Shown here in pieces: positions 16,523 through 25,017 of a DNA stretch of 37,184 bases. The stretch is from NCBI GenBank assembly GCA_000961585.1, contig LADN01000057.1:1-37184 (forward strand), written 5' to 3'. The notes below the pieces were generated by a model that worked only from the letters and a program-made list of their open reading frames with translations, did no database searches and had not been told where the DNA came from. This DNA comes from Peptococcaceae bacterium BRH_c4a (GTDB taxonomy: Bacteria > Bacillota > Desulfotomaculia > Desulfotomaculales > Desulfocucumaceae). Numbering within the stretch: the stretch's first letter is position 1; each line of letters starts with the position of its first letter. Made by a program: the position numbers and the translations under genes.

Positions 16523-18403
16523 TCACCTGTCCACGTCCGGAAGCCGGCTGATTTCCGGCTGGACAAACATTTCCAGGAACTCGTCTCTTACGGGGTTAAA
16601 ACAATCCACTATGGCTTCCTTTGCCTTTGCAACCATTTCCCTAATTACCTTGCTGTCTTCGGTCGTTAAATTCTTCAGTGCACTGATTAATTGTTCACCG
16701 GTGTACACCACGGGGATTATGTCCCTCAATTCTTTCTCCAGCCATCCCATGGGATTTATTGTAAGGGTGGTTTCTCTTGCCAATACTATGAGTGGTACAC
16801 CAGCGCCTATGGCATCAAAAAGGGCGGCCCCCGCCGTTCCTATGGCACATGACGACAAGTGAAGGCACTCTTCTATCTCCCCTTCAGCCCATTCAAAATT
16901 GGCGGGTAATTTTCCAATTCCCAGGGAGTCCAGTAATTTTCCCATGGGCATCATGGGATGGGGCTTTAAAAGTACTGTCCAGGGTGTGCCCCCCAGCCAC
17001 CGTAATGTTTTATGAACCAACTCCACCGAGGAAGATACCTCCAAGGTAAGAAGAACCAGTATTTTTTTCTTTGCCGCAGTTCCCTTCCCGGTGAAATTCT
17101 TATTGAAAATATGGGTGTACCTTAACGCCGGTCCGCTGACAACCATTTCCTGCGGAAAACCGTTTTTTATAAGTATATCTCTAAAAAAATGTCCGTTTGA
17201 AACTATTCGGTCGGGAAATATACCCCTCTCAATCTCTTCCCTGGTGGTACTGAATTTTAACATAAAGGGTGAAATGGTGGAATGCTGGTACCCTATTATT
17301 TCGGTCTCGGGATAAAATTCTCTTAAAGCCAGTATCTGGGGCTTTTCTAGGCCCATGTTTTCAAATTTATCTATAAAAAAGTCGCATTTAAGGCCGGCTT
17401 TTTTCCATCTTGTTATCATGTTAAAATACATCAGAAATTTAACCATGCCTCCGGCAGCAGACTGTAAAAACTGCTCTTTTAAAATTAACGACGAAACATC
17501 CAGTCCCCTGAAGTCCACATTCCTGTCCGGTACATTTAATCCTTTCAAAACCGTCAGTATAGCCCTTGGAAAGTCTGCAATGCTTATATAATCCTGGGGG
17601 ATTATATAAGCATTGCTTTTCCTCAATATCCTGTATAGCGGAAGCAGATTTCTGTTTATGTTGTATAACCATGCGAGTCTTATTACATTATATCCTCTTT
17701 CTTCAAGCCATTCGGGCAAAATGGTAAAAAATCTGTCAAAAACCCTATCTCTTTTAAAGCTTTTTTGATCAATACACGAGTGTATAATTACCGTTGGCTG
17801 ATCGGGGTTTAAAGGTAATGGCAAACTCTCCTTCCTGGACAGACCTGCCATAAAATGATATTTAAGCAGACTTATCAGGTGGTAACCCCACCGGCCAGAA
17901 AAAACCAAGACCTCTTTTATCATTGATTTAATGAATATATAATGCCAGCCTGCAAATTTAGAAAAGGGTTTGCCCGATTTTTCAAGCAGTTTGTGAACAG
18001 CAATGTATACATGCCATTCCTCGCAGATTATTATGATATTTTGTTCAGTATCTAAAATATCTTTGCAAATCCCAAGGTAACATAAATTTAAAAAAAGATC
18101 GCTGGACATGGTATTCTTTTCTGAAATGTTGGTAGCCCACCAGACAAGTGAATTTCCGTAATCCTTCCCCAGTCCGGAAATCCATTTAATAAAGGGCTCC
18201 CTCAGTTCCCATGCCTTTTTATTCAATTCCTCGGAAAAATAGAGCCTCTCCAGCCACTTCAGTTTTTTTTCCCATTTAACCAAATTAATGTAGTTAGAGC
18301 CTAAATACAACCACTTATATGTGAGGTCAAATTTCCCGGAATCAGGAAGTGAATTCATATTATTGTGGGCTAAAACGATATTTTTAATATTTCCCCCTGC
18401 CAT
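16523..18403 (-). CDS. Large GT-B-like surface-carbohydrate biosynthesis protein, function unknown
   Basis: A 626-aa soluble-looking protein. The C-terminal half (about 340-610) has GT-B/CDP-glycerophosphotransferase-like marks: IGYQHSTISPFML, VSGPALRYTH, WTVLLKPHPMMPMG, LHLSSCAIGTAGAALFDAIGAGVPLIVL. The last resembles the nucleotide-binding glycine/acid segment of GT-B enzymes. The N-terminal 200 residues are helical and unlike anything I can name. From memory it recalls a surface-carbohydrate family described around Leptospira O-antigen loci (TIGR04326-like), which I cannot confirm. A transferase role in repeat-unit assembly is the simplest reading. AAGGA lies 8 nt before the ATG. Confidence 0.7.
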   Translation of the reverse strand: MAGGNIKNIVLAHNNMNSLPDSGKFDLTYKWLYLGSNYINLVKWEKKLKWLERLYFSEELNKKAWELREPFIKWISGLGKDYGNSLVWWATNISEKNTMSSDLFLNLCYLGICKDILDTEQNIIIICEEWHVYIAVHKLLEKSGKPFSKFAGWHYIFIKSMIKEVLVFSGRWGYHLISLLKYHFMAGLSRKESLPLPLNPDQPTVIIHSCIDQKSFKRDRVFDRFFTILPEWLEERGYNVIRLAWLYNINRNLLPLYRILRKSNAYIIPQDYISIADFPRAILTVLKGLNVPDRNVDFRGLDVSSLILKEQFLQSAAGGMVKFLMYFNMITRWKKAGLKCDFFIDKFENMGLEKPQILALREFYPETEIIGYQHSTISPFMLKFSTTREEIERGIFPDRIVSNGHFFRDILIKNGFPQEMVVSGPALRYTHIFNKNFTGKGTAAKKKILVLLTLEVSSSVELVHKTLRWLGGTPWTVLLKPHPMMPMGKLLDSLGIGKLPANFEWAEGEIEECLHLSSCAIGTAGAALFDAIGAGVPLIVLARETTLTINPMGWLEKELRDIIPVVYTGEQLISALKNLTTEDSKVIREMVAKAKEAIVDCFNPVRDEFLEMFVQPEISRLPDVDR

Positions 18404-18444
18404 GGCATTTTCCTTTTGGTATATTTTTGGTCAATCAGGGCCAC

Positions 18445-19089
18445 TTATCTAATTGGTCTTAATTGCTTCAAAACGAACTCAAGTGAGGTTAAATCCTTAA
18501 TGCTTATAACATTTTCAAAATCTCTGAAGTAATCTCCAACCCCAACAAAACTTAACCCACTTCCCTTTGCAGCTTCATAATCCGTACCTGCGTCGCCAAT
18601 AAAGACCATTTGATCTGTATTAAACTTATGAAGTTCAATTATCCTTTGAATGTTTTCCTTCTTATTTTTAGGTGAGCCGTAAATACCCTTAAAAAAGCGG
18701 GTTATCTCTTTCCTGTCCACAATCCCCAAAAGTTCATCCTCAGGAGTGCCAGAAACTATGAAGAAAAAATACTTATCACAATTCTGACAAAGAAACTCAT
18801 ACGCTCCGGGAATCCAGGGACTTTCCACCACCTTATCAACCACCAGACCGGAAAACTCCGCTGCCTTTTCCAATATAAAGTCTTCAGTTACTTGCTGTTT
18901 TAAAAAATCGCCATAGTATATCCTCAGTTTCTCAAACCGGGAAACCCCTCCGTTGGCAAGATGGTGTTCTGTTACCATTCGGCCTATATTTTCGCCATAG
19001 GGTTTAAACATTTCATAAAATGCCTTTGTTTTAACTGACACTGAATCAAAAAGCACCCCGTCAAAATCAAAAATGATAACCTTAATCAT
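18445..19089 (-). CDS. HAD-superfamily hydrolase (beta-phosphoglucomutase-like phosphatase)
   Basis: A 214-aa HAD enzyme. Motif I IFDFDGVLFDS (nucleophile Asp, about 6-16), motif II FIVSGTPEDE (Ser/Thr), motif III lysine in SPKNKKENI, and motif IV FIGDAGTDYEAA (metal Asp) are all present. A four-helix C1-type cap fits between motifs I and II. It probably dephosphorylates a small sugar or acid phosphate in the pathway encoded here. The ATG overlaps the cyclase-family gene by 8 nt, so the two are coupled. Confidence 0.88.
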   Translation of the reverse strand: MIKVIIFDFDGVLFDSVSVKTKAFYEMFKPYGENIGRMVTEHHLANGGVSRFEKLRIYYGDFLKQQVTEDFILEKAAEFSGLVVDKVVESPWIPGAYEFLCQNCDKYFFFIVSGTPEDELLGIVDRKEITRFFKGIYGSPKNKKENIQRIIELHKFNTDQMVFIGDAGTDYEAAKGSGLSFVGVGDYFRDFENVISIKDLTSLEFVLKQLRPIR

Positions 19090-19765
19090 TTTTCCCCGCC
19101 TTTAATTTTGCTATTATGGTACATGGTGAAGCGTCAGCCCCCGAAATAATCAGTGGAGCAAAAATAACTTCATTGATCACGGAGTCCGATGGAATCTCCG
19201 ACAAATGCATATCCTCAACCAGAAGAATTTGATTTTCGCTAAAACCGGGGTCGAGAAAAGCCCTATGGGCTTGTCTGCCTTTCTCCCTGTCTGCCCAGGA
19301 AGAGACAGATATAATATCCATCCCCAGCAATTTAATATTTTTAAAATTTCTTCTCAAGTAAAAACCAACTTCGGGATCTATGCCGGGATTCTCCTCCCAG
19401 TAACTATAAAGACCTCTATACTTTTCAAATCCTGTCCTTATCAAAAGGCAATCACAGTCATTGGGCACCCAGCCCATTAATTTTTCAGTGGTTATAATTT
19501 CATTTTTATTGGTTTCTATGTTTAAGAGGCACACCCTAATGCAATACCAGTAGTCGGCAGAGTAATAATCTATGGTCCTACCATTGTCGAAAAAATGATT
19601 CGGTGCGTCAATATGAGTCCCAAGGTGATTAGGCAGATTCCAGGTCTGAGAGTTGGAAGATTGCCCGCTGGCAATGGAACTGCCTACTTTTATTTCAAAT
19701 TGATTTTCACCTCCATAACCTGGTGTATGCCTTGATAATTTATGGGATAAATAAATAACACCCAT
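19082..19765 (-). CDS. Cyclase-family metal-dependent hydrolase (kynurenine-formamidase-like fold)
   Basis: A 227-aa protein of the cyclase family (PF04199). The metal motif HxGTHxDxPxH appears as NHLGTHIDAPNHF (about 45-57), and ILLVEDMHLSEIP (about 180-192) is the other conserved segment. Family members hydrolyse formamides, isatin or other small amides and lactones; two occur as polyketide cyclases. The presence in a polysaccharide operon, directly between an epimerase and a HAD phosphatase, is unusual and suggests cleavage or cyclisation of a sugar-derived amide or lactone, which is inference. TGA of the upstream gene is one base before the ATG. Confidence 0.85.
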   Translation of the reverse strand: MGVIYLSHKLSRHTPGYGGENQFEIKVGSSIASGQSSNSQTWNLPNHLGTHIDAPNHFFDNGRTIDYYSADYWYCIRVCLLNIETNKNEIITTEKLMGWVPNDCDCLLIRTGFEKYRGLYSYWEENPGIDPEVGFYLRRNFKNIKLLGMDIISVSSWADREKGRQAHRAFLDPGFSENQILLVEDMHLSEIPSDSVINEVIFAPLIISGADASPCTIIAKLKAGKND

Positions 19766-19766
19766 C

Positions 19767-20660
19767 TCAATAACCTACTTTTGATTCTTCCGCAATCTCT
19801 TTGAGACATTCAACTATACCTTCACTAATATCAATAAAATGACTCATGTTTATCCTTGCGGGAATATCCGGGCTAAAGCAATAAGGAGTAATTTTATAAT
19901 GTCTGTGGTCATTTTGATTTTTATATTTAATAATATCTTTAACTCCTGTTATCTCCTCAATCATCTTGAAAAGATCTCCGGTTTTCATTCTCTGATGGCC
20001 AGCTATGAGGACTGACATATTTACAAAATTGGGGTCTCTGGCTACTCTTACAGTTTCCCGGGATGCGTCTTTTATATTTATATACTCCCTGATTTCATCG
20101 CCATTTCCCCAGAACTCATATTCCTTTTTAGTTAATATACTTCGGCATAATTTTTTTATCATATTCCATTCGTTGGCCCCTCTTCCGTAAAGACTGCCAT
20201 ACCTGCAAATGGTATATTTAAGACCAAACTCTTCATTAAAAGTTTTACAGATTGCCTCACCGGCCTGTTTGCTAACTCCATAAAAGGAACCCATGCGACC
20301 CCCGACATATACGCTGCTGGCATAAATAAACCTGTCTACCCCCGCTTCATGCGCTGTTTTAAGACATTTAGCAGTTCCTGTAATATTAACTTCAACAGTT
20401 TCAACAACATTCTTCCTGCTGCAGCCTATATCCGCTATAGCAGCCAAATGATAAACCTCTTGAACATTTTCCATGCATTGCGCCAGTGCAACTTCGTCCC
20501 TAATGTCTGCAACAACCCCCTGTAAATTTGGGTGGACCTTTTTTATAGACACCGTATCAAGGGCGATTACACGGTCACCCCGGCTTAACAGCTCATCAAC
20601 GATAAAAGATCCCAGAAACCCGCTGGCACCGGTAACCAGCGCATTAAAATTTTCAGCCAT
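19767..20660 (-). CDS. NAD-dependent epimerase/dehydratase (extended SDR)
   Basis: About 297 aa. VTGASGFLGSFIVDELL (NAD loop), VYHLAAIADIG, YASSVYV and SFYGVSKQAGE (catalytic Tyr-x3-Lys), then CRYGSLYGRGA and REYINIKDA as in sugar-nucleotide epimerases and reductases. ATG 20660 has GAAGGGG 9 nt upstream and is preferred to TTG 20678, which is itself within that ribosome site. It overlaps no coding sequence when started at 20660 and follows the hydroxyacid dehydrogenase stop (20665) by 4 nt. Specificity is not readable. Confidence 0.88.
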   Translation of the reverse strand: MAENFNALVTGASGFLGSFIVDELLSRGDRVIALDTVSIKKVHPNLQGVVADIRDEVALAQCMENVQEVYHLAAIADIGCSRKNVVETVEVNITGTAKCLKTAHEAGVDRFIYASSVYVGGRMGSFYGVSKQAGEAICKTFNEEFGLKYTICRYGSLYGRGANEWNMIKKLCRSILTKKEYEFWGNGDEIREYINIKDASRETVRVARDPNFVNMSVLIAGHQRMKTGDLFKMIEEITGVKDIIKYKNQNDHRHYKITPYCFSPDIPARINMSHFIDISEGIVECLKEIAEESKVGY

Positions 20661-20664
20661 TCCA

Positions 20665-21585
20665 TTAAACCCCTTCAATCTTTAATTCTGAAAGCAAGTT
20701 ACTTACAGCCTCAGACTCCATCATTCTTCTGGTCTCGACAGTATTGCTCGAGACGTGAGGAGTTGCTATTACCCTGGGATGATGGGCCAATGGCCCTTTA
20801 TAAGGCTCCTCCTGAAACACGTCCAAACCAGCCCCTAAAAGCTTTCCGTTTTCTAAAAAGTCCAGAAGTGCATCCTCGTCAATCATACTTCCTCTTGCGG
20901 TATTAATAATAATTTGTCCTTGCCTGGCAAAATCAAGAATTCCACGGCTAACCATTTTTTCTGTAGTTTTTGACGCACTGGCATGAATTGTAACTATGTC
21001 AGCTAGCGAAAAAAGATGTTGCAGAGAATTCATCCTCCGGGCATTATTAAACCCCTCAACAGCGGGATCGTAGTAGATAATTTGACATCCCAGACACAAA
21101 CCCATAGCAGCCACTTCTTTTCCAACATTTCCAAAACCGATTATTCCGATAATTTTTCCCTTTAACAAATAGCCAGTTAATGCCTTAAACACACCATTTT
21201 CAAGATTGGCTGTATGTTCTTTCATTCTTCTGCAAAGGGCAAAAATCATGGCAAAAACATGTTCTGCCACCGATCTAACCGGGGCAAGGGGTGTGTTTTT
21301 TATGGTAATTCTGTATTCCCTTGCGGCATCAATATCTATACTGTCTATTCCAACGCCTACCCTCGAAATCACCTTCAACCTGGTAGATGAAGCAAGAACT
21401 TCCCTGTCGAACCTTTCAGTTCCTGCGATTACTCCATCTACGTCGGCTATACATTTTATAATCTCTTCTTTTGCCAAATGCTTACCACTGGAGTTTTCCC
21501 ATATTTCGATGCCAGATTTTTTTAACAGGGACCAAGCCTCTGAGTCTTTATCTCCAAAAGACCTGATTGTTAAGGCAACCTTCAT
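20665..21585 (-). CDS. D-2-hydroxyacid dehydrogenase (phosphoglycerate-dehydrogenase-like)
   Basis: About 306 aa from ATG 21585. The longer frame to 21663 would overlap the aldolase gene by 47 nt and lacks homology there. ISRVGVGIDSIDIDAA, IIGIIGFGNVGKEVA (NAD Rossmann loop), NTARGSMIDEDAL (substrate Arg), DVFQEEP (Glu) and ATPHVSSNTVE (catalytic His) give a complete active site. No ACT regulatory domain follows, so it is unlikely to be the serine-pathway enzyme. Beside an HpcH/HpaI aldolase it may reduce the 2-oxo acid product, or oxidise a 2-hydroxy acid to feed it. Confidence 0.9.
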   Translation of the reverse strand: MKVALTIRSFGDKDSEAWSLLKKSGIEIWENSSGKHLAKEEIIKCIADVDGVIAGTERFDREVLASSTRLKVISRVGVGIDSIDIDAAREYRITIKNTPLAPVRSVAEHVFAMIFALCRRMKEHTANLENGVFKALTGYLLKGKIIGIIGFGNVGKEVAAMGLCLGCQIIYYDPAVEGFNNARRMNSLQHLFSLADIVTIHASASKTTEKMVSRGILDFARQGQIIINTARGSMIDEDALLDFLENGKLLGAGLDVFQEEPYKGPLAHHPRVIATPHVSSNTVETRRMMESEAVSNLLSELKIEGV

Positions 21586-21616
21586 CAAATCACAACCTTT
21601 TAAATTATCACTTTTA

Positions 21617-22486
21617 TTACCAGGGCATAGACCTTTTTGTATATTTTCTTCCAATATCTGCAACCTCTTCGGATGGTGGCTTACAAATCATAACTCCCTC
21701 ATCTATCATAGCTTCTAAATCATCTTTTTCAACCTGATTTAAAAAGTATAGTTTATTTGCAAAGCATAAATTTTTAACCTTTTTCCTAATCCTTATCATT
21801 TCTTCCGGATACGGAGGATCGTGCTGTTCGGGATATCCCAATGCCATACCCATATCACCGGGTCCCCACTCCGCAAAGGCAATTCCAGGCACGGCCAGAG
21901 TCTCTTCCACATTTTCGAAAGCCCTCAGGTTTTCTATTTTTAGTCCCAGCAAGATTTCACCCTTTGGGTTTAGCGGCCATACGTCAGCCCTTTGAAGGTA
22001 TTCACCTTCCGAAATACCCCAAATCTTTGCTGCCGACTCTTGTCCGCCATGCCCTCTTCTACCTTGGCCCAACACATTACCTACCCCTGCCTTTTGAAAA
22101 GAATACCGTGAGGACTCAACCAAAACCTTTACAGCCCCCGGATGTTCCACGTGGCATAGTAAAATACCGTGTACTCCCTGGGCAAAAACTTGTTTTATCA
22201 TCCATGCGTTACATCTCATTACAGTTTCATCGGTACCGTCTGTGGGAATCTCAGCAATAACAGCAGGCGTACGATGTCCACTTTTGGTAGGACCTCCTGC
22301 AACCAATCCTTTCATAAATTCTCCAAGTGCGTTCATATTAAAAGGACCGTGCTCTAAATCCAACCTTATATAGTCAGCCCACGTCTTTGCCATTTTTACA
22401 CCATTTTCGTAGGTTAATTCCCTGGTGCTTGTATAGTAAACAGGTTGTCCACTTTCCAAAAGCTCAATTGCCTTATTTATTCTCAT
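21617..22486 (-). CDS. HpcH/HpaI-family aldolase (2-oxo-3-deoxy acid aldolase type)
   Basis: A 289-aa class II pyruvate-type aldolase. RLDLEHGPFN (metal and base region), LLCHVEHPGAVK, LKIENLRAFENVEE and GIAFAEWGPGDMGMALGYP (metal Glu/Asp region) are as expected. The family joins pyruvate (or acetyl-CoA relatives) and an aldehyde reversibly. The segment RRGHGGQESAAKIWGIS between them is longer than in HpaI. GGGGGAAGTAGGT precedes the ATG. A 76-bp AT-rich gap separates it from the CMP-sugar synthetase gene and may hold a weak internal promoter, though none is obvious. Confidence 0.87.
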   Translation of the reverse strand: MRINKAIELLESGQPVYYTSTRELTYENGVKMAKTWADYIRLDLEHGPFNMNALGEFMKGLVAGGPTKSGHRTPAVIAEIPTDGTDETVMRCNAWMIKQVFAQGVHGILLCHVEHPGAVKVLVESSRYSFQKAGVGNVLGQGRRGHGGQESAAKIWGISEGEYLQRADVWPLNPKGEILLGLKIENLRAFENVEETLAVPGIAFAEWGPGDMGMALGYPEQHDPPYPEEMIRIRKKVKNLCFANKLYFLNQVEKDDLEAMIDEGVMICKPPSEEVADIGRKYTKRSMPW

Positions 22487-22562
22487 ACCTACTTCCCCCT
22501 TTCAATATTTTTCAAAGTCTGCATATTTCTTTTCTATTAAAAAAATAAACCTCAAGTATCAG

Positions 22563-23255
22563 TTACTTCTTACCCGACAAAATTAACTTAATCATTTCCA
22601 TCTGGTAAGGACAGTCTATAATTATTGACCTTTCGGGGGGCATAACGTAAGGAATGGGGCTCCTGCCGATCAAGTTACTTTGCTCTTTTAAACTACCAAC
22701 ACTGTTAAAAATAATCGCTTCATTAAATTTATATACTGCACGATGATCCGTGCTTCTTGTAGATTTACCATAATCCGCCGGAAATACCGGCTCCAACCTG
22801 CCCTCGTTGTTTACGAACTGGGCAAGTTGGATTGGCGTTTCGAAATTTGTGACAGAAACAACTGCTACCTTTCTTTCATGCTGAGTAAATATTCTATATG
22901 CATCTAATATGTCATTAGTAATTCTCAGAGGGCAGGTAGGCAGCATAATTCCAAGGCAAACTTCGTCCGTCAATTGAAATTTTTGAATTAACTCCTTAAT
23001 AACATCAATTATAAAAGTTGTATCATTTCCCAAATCCTGCGAACGCTCATAAGGCACGGCACCATATTTTTCCGAAACTTTTAAAATCTCGCTGCTATCT
23101 GAGTTAACTATTACTTTTGAAAAAATATCGCTTTGTAATGCTGTCTCTATGGCGTATGCTATAAGTGGCTTTCCATTTATAACAGTAAGGTTCTTATTGT
23201 CTACTCTCTTTGAGCCGCCTCTTGCGGGTATCACACAAAATGTCCTGTTAACCAT
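22563..23255 (-). CDS. Acylneuraminate cytidylyltransferase-family CMP-sugar synthetase
   Basis: A 230-aa NeuA/PseF/LegF-type enzyme. VIPARGGSKRVDNKNL (CTP-binding loop, about 8-23), GKPLIAYAIETAL, VIVNSDSSEI, LPTCPLRITNDI and a C-terminal VDCPYQ-like end (IDCPYQME). It should activate a 2-keto-3-deoxy sugar acid as CMP derivative. In this locus the likely source of such an acid is the NeuB-like synthase at 33562-34437. The ATG directly follows TAA of the methyltransferase gene. A truncated paralogue lies 600 bp upstream. Confidence 0.92.
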   Translation of the reverse strand: MVNRTFCVIPARGGSKRVDNKNLTVINGKPLIAYAIETALQSDIFSKVIVNSDSSEILKVSEKYGAVPYERSQDLGNDTTFIIDVIKELIQKFQLTDEVCLGIMLPTCPLRITNDILDAYRIFTQHERKVAVVSVTNFETPIQLAQFVNNEGRLEPVFPADYGKSTRSTDHRAVYKFNEAIIFNSVGSLKEQSNLIGRSPIPYVMPPERSIIIDCPYQMEMIKLILSGKK

Positions 23256-23891
23256 TTAAAGTTTAACACCTCTTTTTACCATTTCAACACCGACAACATA
23301 CGAATCATTATTTATTAAGTTATAAGGAAAAGTAGGTTTGTAAAACTTTACAGTTTCAGTATCACCACCAACAAAGCTATAAATAGCCGACACGTTGAGA
23401 TTAGCCCGTTGGCCTACCGCAATATGCTCTCCTATTGTCCTCTTCCAACCACAATGTATACCCCTTTTAGGTTTTATTAACAACTTTTTTATGATTCCCT
23501 TTATAATACCTATAAATGTAAGATTGGTTACACATACGATGAAAACTATTCCGTTATTACAGAGAATTTTTAATAATCCCCCGAGCAGTTCAAAGTAATC
23601 TTTTCTTGAAAGCACATACTCCAACGCCGAAATAAATATTAAATCATATTTATTGTCTAAGGGAAGATTCCTGACATCGCAAATAAAAATATTTAAATCC
23701 GGGTATAACTCCTTTAACGGCATTAGGGACTCCTCCTGGCATTCCTGGAGATCAACATTATACCCCTTCTCCAGCCACTCCTTTTCAACAATTCCTGTTC
23801 CCGCAGCCAGGGATAGTATATTAAAATTTTCCCCCTTGGTCCCTTTCAAAGTTTTTCGGAATTTACCATTACCATTGTAAACACCCCGCAC
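23256..23891 (-). pseudogene. Class I SAM-dependent methyltransferase, probably lacking its native 5' end
   Basis: The open frame reads from GTG 23891. Recognisable homology begins near residue 20: ILSLAAGTGIVEKEW is motif I, followed by FICDVRNLPLD and YDLIFISALEYVL (motif IV). The C-terminal 70 residues (GWKRTIGEHIAVGQ and following) are intact. Normally 40-60 residues precede motif I, and here that space overlaps, in another frame, the remnant of a CMP-sugar synthetase. The gene therefore looks fused to foreign 5' sequence by a deletion. It could still be translated from TTG about 23849, since the fold core is complete, but no good ribosome site is visible. Called pseudogene with doubt. 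Confidence 0.55.
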
Positions 23892-24019
23892 TTCAGGACA
23901 TTTTCTATCGTATAAGCAATCAACTGTTTACCATTTATGGGCAGAGTATTCTTCCCCTTTATCCTCTTTGAGCCTCCCCTAGCGGAAATAACCACATAGA
24001 CATCACAAATACCCTTCAA
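23846..24019 (-). pseudogene. 5' remnant of a second acylneuraminate cytidylyltransferase gene
   Basis: From TTG 24019 this frame reads VVISARGGSKRIKGKN, then INGKQLIAYTIENVL and ends after VNSEKL at a TGA (23846-23848), 57 codons. It is a clear N-terminus of a NeuA-type synthetase, matching residues 1-50 of the intact enzyme at 22563-23255 but with many substitutions, so it is a distinct paralogue and not a recent copy. The remaining 170 or so residues are missing; the sequence passes out of frame into the methyltransferase. It was too short and too altered to have been listed as a normal gene. Confidence 0.8.
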
Positions 24020-24033
24020 ACTAATTAATCAAG

Positions 24034-24885
24034 TCACCAACAAACATAGCAATCGCTCCAGTTAGAATCTCTTTTTAAAATGGCACCATAAAAACCATCA
24101 AAATCAAAATTTCTCCACAGATACTTTATAGGGCTAAATTTAGGATATTGCAAATAGATATTTTCACTAACAACGGTCCATCCAGAGTGTTTAAAAATTA
24201 ACCGCCAATCCGATGGTGATAACTCAAATATATGAGTATTTTCAGCATTAACCTTTGTTTTATTTGAATTCCTAATATGATGAAGCCCTACTCTGCTGTT
24301 TTTTAAGTACGGCACAGTTACGATAAAATATCTGCAACTTGATTGATCAGAAAGTTTTTTCAGAAAAGAAATTGGATCAGTTAAATGTTCTAACATTTCA
24401 AATGATAGAAATACATCAGCATTAATTTGCTCATAATCTAAATCTTCTGCCCTAGCACAGATGGCTTCAATGCCCTTACTTCGTATTTTCTCTACAGCAA
24501 CAATATCCATATTTATGCTTATTACGATTATATTATCAAACAATTTCTGCAAATACTGCAAATGCGTACCTGAAGAATCGCCAATATCTACTACCACCTT
24601 AGGCGAACCTGTTTCTCTATATAGTTGCTCTAATGCCCTGCTTACCAATGATATTTGAAATGCATGCAATGCACGTGTTTGCACCAAACGATATGATCTA
24701 AGTTCATAATTGGTATATTGATGTTTTATATCTGGAACTATATTTTCCAGGGTTTTATAAAGACAATGTAATTTTTGGAAACGAATTGCCGAATTTAATG
24801 ATCTAATCATTAACCATTCATAAAACATTTTTAATAAAACATACATTTGGGCAGGCAATACTTTTCTTAATGTTTTTATTAACAT
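24034..24885 (-). CDS. Class I SAM-dependent methyltransferase
   Basis: A 283-aa protein. An N-terminal helical region of about 95 residues precedes VVVDIGDSSGTHLQYL (motif I, SAM-binding), IISINMDIVAVEKI, FLSFEMLEHLTDPISFL (motif IV, Asp replaced by the typical EMLEH) and a strand-rich C-terminus with a closing CYVCW. It resembles methyltransferases of polysaccharide clusters that methylate sugar hydroxyls. AGAGGA lies 5 nt before ATG 24885. Its stop lies 14 bp before the truncated synthetase gene. Acceptor unknown. Confidence 0.82.
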   Translation of the reverse strand: MLIKTLRKVLPAQMYVLLKMFYEWLMIRSLNSAIRFQKLHCLYKTLENIVPDIKHQYTNYELRSYRLVQTRALHAFQISLVSRALEQLYRETGSPKVVVDIGDSSGTHLQYLQKLFDNIIVISINMDIVAVEKIRSKGIEAICARAEDLDYEQINADVFLSFEMLEHLTDPISFLKKLSDQSSCRYFIVTVPYLKNSRVGLHHIRNSNKTKVNAENTHIFELSPSDWRLIFKHSGWTVVSENIYLQYPKFSPIKYLWRNFDFDGFYGAILKRDSNWSDCYVCW

Positions 24886-24907
24886 AACAGTCCTCTTTCT
24901 CCCTATT

Positions 24908-24936
24908 CACTTATTTATTAAAATTATATATAAGTG
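24908..24936. repeat. Inverted repeat in an AT-rich intergenic gap
   Basis: CACTTAT (24908-24914) and ATAAGTG (24930-24936) form perfect 7-bp arms around a 15-nt AT-only spacer containing TATATATAAT on the minus strand. The gap (24886-25017, 132 bp) is among the larger ones in the operon, so this may be an internal promoter or operator for the methyltransferase gene and those after it. No good -35 box was found; a weak hairpin is the alternative. Confidence 0.35.
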
Positions 24937-25017
24937 GCCTAAAAAATCCTTCATCTTCTTCCCGAATAGTGAAAGGTGTTTCCGCAAGCTATCTTTTAGA
25001 AGATCAAAATCAGCAAG

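Noticed and set aside
23256-24019. Programmed frameshift producing a synthetase-methyltransferase fusion
   Set aside because: Both parts are incomplete at the join, and no slippery heptamer with a following structure is evident; a deletion is simpler.
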